DNA of 5,061 bases from an uncultured Armatimonadota bacterium. GTDB lineage: Bacteria; Armatimonadota; Armatimonadia; Armatimonadales; Armatimonadaceae. The stretch is from assembly GCA_903881535.1 (NCBI GenBank), contig CAIRTT010000277.1:1-5061 (forward strand), in the 5' to 3' direction. Numbering within the stretch: the first letter of the stretch is position 1; every line of letters starts with the position of its first letter. Both the position numbers and the translations under genes were made by a program. The notes under the pieces were generated by a model. The model worked only from the letters and a program-made list of their open reading frames with translations. It ran no database searches and was not told where the DNA came from. Of the stretch, positions 1 through 5,061 are shown in pieces.

Positions 1-1
1 A

Positions 2-1045
2 GTTGAACCTGCAAAGGCGTGGATTGAAGCCGCATTTGCGGCAAAGAAGCAAGTTGTCACTGCCAATAAAGAGCTGATGGCCAAGCACGGTCATGCGCTG
101 GTCCAAATTGCACAGGACAATAAACTTGATTTTTATGCCGAAGGCAGTGTTGCCGGTGGTATTCCCATTATTGCAGCCATGGGCGAGTCGTTGGCTGCAA
201 ATCGTATTCAAGCAGTAATGGGCATTGTCAACGGCACGACTAACTTCATTCTTTCGAAAATGGCGGATGAAGGTGCTGGCTTTGATGATGTGCTTCGTGA
301 GGCGCAGGCACTCGGTTATGCGGAAGCGGATCCGACTGCCGATGTGGATGCTCACGACGCTCGCTACAAGATCGCGATTCTTGCAAGTATCGGCTTTGGG
401 ACTCCCGTAGATGAAAGCTCCGTCATTAGTGAGGGTATCCGTACGATCACCGCGCGGGACATCGCAGTCGCTAAAGACCTTGACCATGTCATCAAACTCG
501 TAGCCGTCGCAGAGCAATGGGAGGATCAGGGCACGATGCACGTGCGCGTTCACCCGGCACTTTTGCATAAAGACCATCCACTTGCATCGGTAAACGGTGC
601 ATACAATGCGGTTCTCGTCCGCGGGGATGGTGTCGGTGACACCATGTTTTACGGACGCGGAGCAGGGTCATTACCAACGGGCAGTGCTGTGGTTGGGGAC
701 CTGATTGCAGTTTCAAGAAACCTTGTAAGCGGGTCTACTGGCCGCGTGCATCGTCCTGCCAATGCAAACTTGAGGATGTTGCCTAGGGAGCTTGTTAAGT
801 CCAAGTTCTACGTGAGGATGACAGCGAAGGACCTTCCTAAGGTGCTTTCGCAGGTTTCAAATGTATTCGGTGACTTTGATGTGTCCATCGAATCTGTCAT
901 TCAACGTGCCAACGCTAAAGATGAAGCGGAGATTGTTCTCATCACACACAAGTGCCTTGAAGAAAGTTTTCGAGGTGCCGTTGATGTTGCCGAACGCTTG
1001 CCGGTGGTCACGGGAGTTCACAACTGGATTCGGGTTGAGGCATAA
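2..1045 (+). CDS. hom: Homoserine dehydrogenase, 5'-truncated by window edge
   Basis: This enzyme performs the NAD(P)H-dependent reduction of L-aspartate 4-semialdehyde to L-homoserine in the cytoplasm, the branch step to threonine and methionine. The frame is open from base 2, so 347 residues are visible and roughly 80 N-terminal residues, including the dinucleotide-binding glycine motif, lie outside. In visible numbering I see the TANKELM stretch (20-26), EGSVAGGIPII (47-57), NGTTNFIL (about 77-84) and the catalytic region GYAEADPTADVDAHDARYK (105-123). In that region E108, D119 and K123 match the yeast catalytic residues E208, D219 and K223 in spacing. GRGAGSLPTGSAVVGDL follows at about 218-234. 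A C-terminal ACT domain (about 269-347) is the usual site of threonine feedback control. Two oddities are Ala in place of the signature Gly two residues before D119, and Lys in place of Gly in the ACT DxPGVL motif. The ATG at 77 lies inside the conserved fold and is not the start. It appears to head an operon with lepB. Confidence 0.96.
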   Translation, partial: VEPAKAWIEAAFAAKKQVVTANKELMAKHGHALVQIAQDNKLDFYAEGSVAGGIPIIAAMGESLAANRIQAVMGIVNGTTNFILSKMADEGAGFDDVLREAQALGYAEADPTADVDAHDARYKIAILASIGFGTPVDESSVISEGIRTITARDIAVAKDLDHVIKLVAVAEQWEDQGTMHVRVHPALLHKDHPLASVNGAYNAVLVRGDGVGDTMFYGRGAGSLPTGSAVVGDLIAVSRNLVSGSTGRVHRPANANLRMLPRELVKSKFYVRMTAKDLPKVLSQVSNVFGDFDVSIESVIQRANAKDEAEIVLITHKCLEESFRGAVDVAERLPVVTGVHNWIRVEA

Positions 1046-1059
1046 GACGCCCCAGTGAT

Positions 1060-1064
1060 GAGGA
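1060..1064 (+). promoter_or_regulatory. Ribosome-binding site of lepB
   Basis: GAGGA lies 4 bases before the GTG at 1069. It supports GTG as the true start, since no ATG lies in this frame between the hom stop and the hydrophobic segment. The spacing is at the short end of the usual range. Confidence 0.6.
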
Positions 1065-1068
1065 ATTA

Positions 1069-1566
1069 GTGGCTGGACTGCAAATCTCTGGATTATCCAA
1101 ACGTCAGCAGATTTCCTATTTGCTGACTGTCCTACTCCTTTTGATTGGGACGATTGCGTGGCGCTTATTCGGAACAATTGTGGTCGATGGTGAATCGATG
1201 AATCCGACATTGCATAATGGCGAATCGCTCATGGTGATGCGAAAGTACAAATGGTTTCCATCGTTAGCGGTCGGAGACATTATCGTCTTGAAACCAGGTA
1301 ATGCCCGGACCGATGGACATGCTGTGATTAAGCGCATTATCTTTATGCAGAACAAAACAGGCACCGCTGCATGGCCGACCTCGATCCAGACAAAATTTGG
1401 TACGTTTCCTTCAGAGGAACTTTTCCCTGCTGGTAACGAAGACTGTGATTTGAATCGTCCCAATGGAATTTATGTCATGGGAGATAACATCGATCATAGT
1501 GAGGACAGCAGGGACTACGGGCCTGTAACCGCATCGGATGTATACGGAAAGGTTTTGGGGCGTTGA
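1069..1566 (+). CDS. lepB: Type I signal peptidase, short single-TM form
   Basis: This 165-residue membrane serine protease removes signal peptides from exported proteins on the outer face of the cytoplasmic membrane. A short N-terminal tail with K11 and R12 is followed by one hydrophobic segment (about 17-38). The Ser-box GESMNPTL follows at once with nucleophile S43, then the general base K88 in HAVIKRI (84-90), and the conserved GDNIDHSEDSRDYG (138-151). The Ser/Lys dyad and the S/D box are therefore intact. The length resembles the minor SipS-like enzymes of Gram-positive bacteria rather than the two-TM E. coli enzyme of 324 residues. The start is GTG, because no other start codon lies between the hom stop and this position and a GAGGA Shine-Dalgarno stands just before it. 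It begins 23 bases after hom and ends 1 base before purC, so co-expression is likely. No second copy is visible, so I cannot say whether it is the main peptidase. Confidence 0.95.
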   Translation: MAGLQISGLSKRQQISYLLTVLLLLIGTIAWRLFGTIVVDGESMNPTLHNGESLMVMRKYKWFPSLAVGDIIVLKPGNARTDGHAVIKRIIFMQNKTGTAAWPTSIQTKFGTFPSEELFPAGNEDCDLNRPNGIYVMGDNIDHSEDSRDYGPVTASDVYGKVLGR

Positions 1567-1567
1567 C

Positions 1568-2485
1568 ATGTCATCACAAGCACGCATCGATGGACTGAAG
1601 CACATTGCTCAAGGGAAAGTCCGCGATATTTATGCGATAAACGATGATCAACTGCTTTTGGTTGCAAGTGATCGTATCTCTGCCTTTGATGTGGTCATGA
1701 CGGAGCCCATCCCGAACAAAGGACAGGTCCTGACACAGCTTGCCAAGTTCTGGTTTGAAAAGACATCCCACATTATTCAGAACCACCTCATTAGTGCCGA
1801 TGATAGCGACGTGCAACGAGCAGTAGAGGCTGTAGGTGGAACCTGGGATGACTGGCTAAATGGGCGAGTGATGCTCTGTCAACGCACAAAGCCGCTGGCT
1901 GTTGAAGCAGTGGTACGGGGTTACTTGTCAGGTAGCGGTTGGAAGCAATATAGGAAAACACCTGGGCAACTCTGGGGGCATCAACTTCCTATGGGGCTGT
2001 TGGAATCTGAGCGCTTACCCAATCCGATCTATACGCCAAGCTCAAAGGCAACCGAGGGCCACGATCTTCCTTTGACGATTGAGGAAGCAGCCAGCCATTC
2101 AAGCGGATTTGCCTCTGCAGTCGAAACCGCTGCATTGGACATTTACCAATTTGCTGCAGAAACCGTTGACCCTATGGGCCTCATTCTAGCGGACACGAAA
2201 TTCGAGTTTGGTATTCATCCAGATGGTCACCTACTTTTGATAGATGAAGCCCTAACTCCGGATTCGTCCCGATATTGGTTGCGGGATCAATACCGAGTTG
2301 GAATATCGCCTCCATCGTTTGACAAGCAATTTGTGAGGGACTACTTGGAATCTGTCGATGGGTGGAATAAGCAATATCCTGCACCGGCACTTCCACCAGA
2401 TGTTATCCAGCAGACACGTGCAAAGTATCTGGATGCGTATAAGTGGATAACTGGATCTGAACTTTCGTATGTCACACATGGCTAA
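1568..2485 (+). CDS. purC: SAICAR synthase (phosphoribosylaminoimidazole-succinocarboxamide synthase), long form
   Basis: This enzyme joins aspartate to CAIR using ATP to make SAICAR, a late step of de novo purine synthesis in the cytoplasm. From the ATG at 1568 it has 305 residues. Visible family motifs are QGKVRDIY (15-22), the ATP-site region SDRISAFD (34-41), signature PLAVEAVVRGYLSGSGW (109-125), PIYTPSSKATEGHD (153-166), LADTKFEFG (207-215) and DEALTPDSSRYW (226-237). The length fits the long, yeast-like class rather than the class of about 240 residues found in E. coli and Bacillus. An in-frame ATG at 1538 would add ten residues and overlap the end of lepB. I prefer 1568 because MSSQARIDGLKHIAQGKVRD gives the normal lead-in, the gap to lepB is 1 base, and a G-run at 1557-1560 can serve as a weak ribosome-binding site. 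No other pur gene is visible, so it is unlinked from a purine cluster here. Confidence 0.97.
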   Translation: MSSQARIDGLKHIAQGKVRDIYAINDDQLLLVASDRISAFDVVMTEPIPNKGQVLTQLAKFWFEKTSHIIQNHLISADDSDVQRAVEAVGGTWDDWLNGRVMLCQRTKPLAVEAVVRGYLSGSGWKQYRKTPGQLWGHQLPMGLLESERLPNPIYTPSSKATEGHDLPLTIEEAASHSSGFASAVETAALDIYQFAAETVDPMGLILADTKFEFGIHPDGHLLLIDEALTPDSSRYWLRDQYRVGISPPSFDKQFVRDYLESVDGWNKQYPAPALPPDVIQQTRAKYLDAYKWITGSELSYVTHG

Positions 2486-3152
2486 GCGCAGCGATGGTTT
2501 CTCAATAACGGAAGCATTGGCGCTGCTTCGTCAGGTGCATATTTCCGTTTATATCCTTCCAGTTCTGATTGCCTTCATCGCATATGTGCTTCTTGGTACA
2601 GCAGCGTGGATGTTGGTCACTCCCTATTGGCAAGAGCTCGCAGGGGAGTGGGATGTGGTTGGTAGGTACGTCGCGATAGTCGCATGGGTACTGTGCTTTC
2701 CGATTCTGTTCAATCTCATTTTGAGCATGGTTCTAGGCGTTCTTTTTGATCCACTTGCATCCAAAATTGATGGATTGCTGCATACGAATGATCACAAGAC
2801 CATGTCCGTTAGCCAACAATGGCTTGATTCTGTCATCCGGACAGCTTGTTTGCTGTTGCTGCATGCTGTTGCCTTTCTTGTTGCTGCGATGGTTCCGGTC
2901 GCAGGATTAGCGATCAGCAGTGCTGCATCTATGGTTTCAGCGCTGGTTTTGGTAACTACACCTGCAGTTGTACATCGCGGATTAACTTTTGCTGCCCACG
3001 TAAAACTCATCGTGTCAAATTTCGGAATTCGTGAGTTTCTCTTCGGGATTGTTGCCGCTATCGCACTGAGTAACCCTCTTTTCCAAGTAGTTGCATTGGT
3101 TCCCCTCGTTGTCATTGGTCAGATCATGACACGCAAATGGTTGATGGATTAA
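2469..3152 (+). CDS. EI24/CysZ-like integral membrane protein
   Basis: This 227-residue protein is very hydrophobic. Likely transmembrane segments are about 26-50, 66-92, 124-143, 145-166 and a closing pair about 188-220. The pattern of a cytoplasmic N-terminus, FDPLASKIDGLL after the second segment (93-104), a polar stretch (105-122), and a C-terminal GIREFLFGIVAAIALSNPLF hairpin (186-205) followed by a proline-containing last helix resembles the EI24 domain family, which includes the sulfate permease CysZ. The assignment rests on this layout and not on a diagnostic motif, so a sulfate-transport role should not be assumed. The ATG at 2469 overlaps purC by 17 bases. A second ATG at 2478 gives an 8-base overlap. 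Neither has a convincing ribosome-binding site, which suggests translation coupled to purC. Other cysteine-synthesis or sulfate genes are absent nearby. Confidence 0.72.
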   Translation: MSHMAKRSDGFSITEALALLRQVHISVYILPVLIAFIAYVLLGTAAWMLVTPYWQELAGEWDVVGRYVAIVAWVLCFPILFNLILSMVLGVLFDPLASKIDGLLHTNDHKTMSVSQQWLDSVIRTACLLLLHAVAFLVAAMVPVAGLAISSAASMVSALVLVTTPAVVHRGLTFAAHVKLIVSNFGIREFLFGIVAAIALSNPLFQVVALVPLVVIGQIMTRKWLMD

Positions 3153-3153
3153 C

Positions 3154-3165
3154 TGATTTCGATCA
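3154..3165 (+). repeat. Small TTCG-loop hairpin after the EI24-like gene
   Basis: TGAT (3154-3157), loop TTCG, and ATCA (3162-3165) form a 4-bp stem directly after the stop codon at 3150-3152. A longer alternative pairs GTTGAT (3140-3145) with ATCAAC (3162-3167). No T-run follows, so it is not a standard intrinsic terminator. It could at most stabilise an mRNA end. Confidence 0.3.
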
Positions 3166-3169
3166 ACTG

Positions 3170-3229
3170 TGATGCCCCATGCAGTTACCTGTTTTGCTGC
3201 ACCAGCTGTCGAGGTGTGAGTAGGCATCA
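3170..3229. repeat. Inverted repeat with inner hairpin in the spacer before rimO
   Basis: TGATGCC (3170-3176) is the exact reverse complement of GGCATCA (3223-3229). Between the arms, TGCAG (3180-3184) can pair with CTGCA (3197-3201), and ACC (3201-3203) could weakly pair with GGT (3213-3215). As RNA this would give an outer 7-bp stem enclosing one or two small hairpins. The right arm overlaps the candidate -35 region of the rimO promoter. I do not recognise it as a known riboswitch or regulator site, and repeats of 7 bases can arise by chance. Confidence 0.35.
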
Positions 3230-3250
3230 AAGCAGGCCGCAAAGTATACT
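3221..3250 (+). promoter_or_regulatory. Candidate sigma-70-type promoter for rimO
   Basis: TATACT (3245-3250) matches the -10 consensus at five of six positions. TAGGCA (3221-3226), 18 bases upstream, matches the -35 consensus at four of six. Transcription would start near 3257, leaving a leader of about 48 bases before the rimO ATG. This is the only sizeable non-coding gap in the window, where a promoter for the second gene group is expected. The -35 is weak, so activation or use of an alternative site is possible. Confidence 0.4.
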
Positions 3251-3293
3251 GAAACATCTAGTGGCTTACAACGACACTTGGAATGCCGGTACG

Positions 3294-3299
3294 AAAAGG
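3294..3299 (+). promoter_or_regulatory. Ribosome-binding site deciding the rimO start
   Basis: AAAAGG ends 5 bases before the ATG at 3305. It favours that ATG over the in-frame TTG at 3278, which would add nine residues (ECRYEKVF after the initiator) with no family resemblance and has no purine-rich site before it. Confidence 0.55.
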
Positions 3300-3304
3300 T
3301 CTTT

Positions 3305-4672
3305 ATGAAGAAATCGTCTGTAGGGGTTGTGAGTTTGGGATGCCCAAAAAACCTGGTTGACACCGAGGAAATGCTGGGTGCTCTTGATGCCACTGGGCAG
3401 GTAGAGTTTGTTGATAGTGAATCAAACACAGACATTCTTGTGATCAACACCTGCGCTTTCATCGAGTCTGCACGTGAAGAGTCCATTAATGCTATCCTCG
3501 ACGCCGTTGCGCGGAAGGGACGGGGAGAAGTCGGCAAGGTCATCGTTACCGGCTGCTTAGCGCAGCGCTATGGGAATGACTTAGCGATGGAAATCCCTGA
3601 AGTGGATGCAATTTTGGGTATTCAAAGTGGGAATCGAATTGTGGATGCGGTCTTTGGACCTCAATCAATCCGCCAGCAGTCCAAGACGATGTTGCCGATG
3701 GCAACTAGCATTCCAGTACAGCTCGACCCTATCGAAGGTAAGTATCCTCTTATGCCGCCCCGTACGGTGCGTGGGGGTGATAAGTGGTCTGCATACGTGA
3801 AAGTATCGGAAGGCTGTGACCACCGGTGTACTTTTTGCGCAATTCCATCCTTCCGAGGCAAACATCGTTCAAAGCCGATCGAAGAAATCATTGATGAAGT
3901 AAAGGTGCTCGTTGACCGTGGTGTCGTCGAAATAAACCTAATCGCTCAGGATACGACAGCGTATGGCATGGATCTGTACAAGGAACTAGCGTTGCCTCGC
4001 CTTCTTGAACGGCTGGGGGCAGTTCAAGGATTAAAGTGGGTCAGGTTACTGTACTGCTACCCGACGATGGTGAACGATCGTTTACTCAAGACCATGGCTG
4101 ATACCGAAAATGTTGTCAAGTATATGGACATACCGCTTCAGCATGGGGATGATCGAATGCTAGGCTTGATGAAGCGAGGCGGTTCTGTAGGACAGTACGA
4201 GAGGCTGTTCGACCGGATGCGCACTCTTATGCCGGACATCAGTATCCGTACAACGTTTCTCCTTGGGTTCCCGGGAGAGGACGATATAGCCTTTCAAAAT
4301 CTGATCCAGTTTGTCTCAGCGATGAAGTTTGACCGCTTAGGTGTTTTTACGTACTCACCTGAAGATGGAACGCCTGGGGCGGAGATGAAGCCAATCGTTG
4401 CAAAGCGGATCGCAAACACACGCCGACGGGAACTCCTTGCGCTCCAGCAAAGTATCAGCACTGACATTAATCAACAGATGCTCGGCCGTTCAATAGACAT
4501 CCTTGTCGAAAAGATTGTCGGAAACGATTCGATTGGGAGATCCTGGCGCGATGCTCCTGAAATAGATGGATCGGTTTGTGTTAGAAATTTCAAGTCCATT
4601 CCCGGGACATTTATCTCCGGGAAAATCACAGATGCTGGTCCCTACGATGTGTTTGCTGAAATGAGGTCGTAA
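3305..4672 (+). CDS. rimO: Ribosomal protein S12 (Asp) methylthiotransferase RimO
   Basis: RimO is a radical-SAM enzyme with two 4Fe-4S clusters that adds a methylthio group to the beta carbon of a conserved aspartate of ribosomal protein S12 (Asp89 in E. coli). From the ATG at 3305 it has 455 residues, close to the 441 of E. coli. The N-terminal MTTase domain carries SLGCPKNLVDTE (10-21) and three cluster cysteines C13, C50 (INTCAF) and C84 (TGCLAQRY). The radical-SAM domain has SEGCDHRCTFCAIPSFRGKHRS with C171, C175 and C178 in the CxxxCxxC motif. It continues with LIAQDTTAYG, VRLLYCYPT and DIPLQHGDDRML. The C-terminal TRAM domain (about the last 65 residues) contains GRSWRDAPEIDGSV. The CPKNLVD and APEIDG signatures separate RimO from its tRNA-modifying relatives MiaB and MtaB. 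All key residues are present. It likely begins a new transcription unit and is coupled to the next gene, 2 bases downstream. Confidence 0.97.
   Translation: MKKSSVGVVSLGCPKNLVDTEEMLGALDATGQVEFVDSESNTDILVINTCAFIESAREESINAILDAVARKGRGEVGKVIVTGCLAQRYGNDLAMEIPEVDAILGIQSGNRIVDAVFGPQSIRQQSKTMLPMATSIPVQLDPIEGKYPLMPPRTVRGGDKWSAYVKVSEGCDHRCTFCAIPSFRGKHRSKPIEEIIDEVKVLVDRGVVEINLIAQDTTAYGMDLYKELALPRLLERLGAVQGLKWVRLLYCYPTMVNDRLLKTMADTENVVKYMDIPLQHGDDRMLGLMKRGGSVGQYERLFDRMRTLMPDISIRTTFLLGFPGEDDIAFQNLIQFVSAMKFDRLGVFTYSPEDGTPGAEMKPIVAKRIANTRRRELLALQQSISTDINQQMLGRSIDILVEKIVGNDSIGRSWRDAPEIDGSVCVRNFKSIPGTFISGKITDAGPYDVFAEMRS
4599..4623 (+). repeat. 7-bp perfect hairpin inside the 3' end of rimO
   Basis: TTCCCGG (4599-4605) and CCGGGAA (4617-4623) flank an 11-base loop. 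The stem is GC-rich and ends about 50 bases before the next gene's GTG. No T-run follows, so it is not a terminator. It lies in the codons for the TRAM domain and may be chance, or a modest mRNA structure at the gene junction. Confidence 0.3.
4663..4667 (+). promoter_or_regulatory. Ribosome-binding site of the last gene, inside rimO
   Basis: GAGGT lies 7 bases before the GTG at 4675 and within the last codons of rimO. It supports GTG 4675 over the in-frame ATG at 4705, which has no such site, and indicates that translation of the two genes is coupled. Confidence 0.6.
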
Positions 4673-4674
4673 CC

Positions 4675-5061
4675 GTGGCTGAATCCGTTACTAAGGCATC
4701 GAAGATGTCAGCCGGCAAGGAAACGTTACTTGAGCGCGCACAAGCATGGGTTGTTGACCAGGCTGCAGTAAGTGTTATCAAACTTGGGCGGTGTCCAGTA
4801 GAGGATGTCGCAAACGCAATTAACATACCTGTGAATGCATTGCTTGCAGCTGTACAAACAACAGATCGCTTGACCGTTGTCGATGGTGATCTTGATCTGA
4901 CAGTATGTTCCGATTCAGTTGCAAGGTCACTTGACCGGTGGTGCACCGATGTCGTAAGGGCTGTCGGTTGCCCGGTACATGTGGATGAGCTTGCTGAGTT
5001 ACTGACGGTTCATCTCGGGAAGACTTCGGACTCAATTGCATCGTCAATCAAGTCGTCCGTC
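4675..5061 (+). CDS. Unrecognised protein with probable tandem winged-HTH modules, 3'-truncated
   Basis: The frame is open from a GTG to the window end, giving 129 residues with no stop. I do not recognise the family. A polar N-terminus (1-15) is followed by a helix (about 16-36). Next comes an HTH-like stretch, LGRCPVEDVANAINIPVNALLAAV (37-60), then a strand-turn-strand stretch, RLTVVDGDLDLTV (65-77), that could be a wing. A second unit begins at about 86, with VGCPVHVDELAELL (97-110) aligning to the first HTH: both have G, then CPV two or one residues later, then an acidic pair and a V/L-A pair. This suggests two copies of a winged-helix fold and a role binding DNA or RNA. No enzyme motif, signal peptide or membrane segment is visible. 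It lies 2 bases after rimO with its ribosome-binding site inside that gene. Function is unknown. The reading frame itself is well supported by the start context and length. Confidence 0.75.
   Translation, partial: MAESVTKASKMSAGKETLLERAQAWVVDQAAVSVIKLGRCPVEDVANAINIPVNALLAAVQTTDRLTVVDGDLDLTVCSDSVARSLDRWCTDVVRAVGCPVHVDELAELLTVHLGKTSDSIASSIKSSV

Noticed and set aside
857..1210. Open frame of 117 codons on the - strand across the hom-lepB junction
   Set aside because: It lies antisense to the ACT domain of hom and the start of lepB, both clearly coding on the + strand, and its translation shows no recognisable motif.
1116..1463. Open frame of 115 codons on the - strand within lepB
   Set aside because: It is fully antisense to a signal peptidase with intact catalytic motifs, and has no motif of its own.
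2792..3115. Open frame of 107 codons on the - strand within the EI24-like gene
   Set aside because: The + strand frame has a coherent membrane-protein pattern and operon context; the opposite frame is threonine- and alanine-rich without a recognisable fold.
3140..3167. Intrinsic terminator after the EI24-like gene
   Set aside because: The possible stems are short and AT-rich, and no run of T follows, so the standard pattern is absent.
3172..3219. Possible 15-codon leader peptide (MPHAVTCFAAPAVEV) in the spacer before rimO
   Set aside because: It has no ribosome-binding site, no run of regulatory codons, and lies upstream of the candidate rimO -10, so it would not be on the rimO transcript.
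3278..3304. Longer RimO starting at TTG 3278
   Set aside because: The extra residues do not resemble the family N-terminus, no ribosome-binding site precedes the TTG, and ATG 3305 has AAAAGG 5 bases upstream.
3163..3543. Open frame of 126 codons on the - strand over the spacer and the rimO 5' end
   Set aside because: It covers the conserved MTTase domain of rimO on the opposite strand, and its product has no domain signature. It is a shadow frame.
4626..4946. Open frame of 106 codons on the - strand over the rimO end and last gene
   Set aside because: It is antisense to the TRAM end of rimO and to a + strand gene with a good ribosome-binding site and coupled start.

Overview
This is a gene-dense bacterial window of mid-range GC. 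Every supported gene lies on the + strand, and I see no mobile element, tRNA, rRNA or CRISPR array. The genes are housekeeping ones: a homoserine dehydrogenase (hom, 5' end cut off), a small type I signal peptidase (lepB), SAICAR synthase (purC), an EI24/CysZ-like membrane protein, the ribosomal protein S12 methylthiotransferase (rimO), and the start of an unrecognised protein with an apparent pair of helix-turn-helix modules. The organism cannot be named from this window. Hom is a stand-alone enzyme with its own C-terminal ACT domain rather than a fusion to aspartokinase. LepB is the short form with one transmembrane segment, and PurC is the long form of about 305 residues. Together these argue against an enteric gammaproteobacterium, and RimO plus the long PurC argue against a Bacillus-like Firmicute. 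Several starts have Shine-Dalgarno matches and two genes appear to start with GTG.

Layout. Positions 2-3152 look like one transcription unit: hom, a 23-base gap, lepB, a 1-base gap, purC, then the EI24-like gene overlapping the end of purC by 17 bases (or 8 with its second ATG). No terminator or promoter is evident inside this block. Positions 3153-3304 form the only real intergenic space. It holds a short TTCG hairpin just after the EI24 stop, a 7-base inverted repeat with 46 bases between the arms, and a plausible promoter -10 (TATACT) ahead of rimO. rimO and the final gene are separated by 2 bases and the last gene's ribosome-binding site lies inside rimO, so they form a second, coupled unit that runs off the window.

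Functionally the first unit mixes amino-acid synthesis (homoserine for Thr/Met), protein secretion, purine synthesis and a membrane protein. This looks like shared growth-linked expression rather than one pathway. The second unit pairs ribosome modification with a probable nucleic-acid-binding protein of unknown role. Nothing here amounts to a clear new biological system. The best leads are the tandem-HTH protein at the right edge and the structured spacer before rimO.
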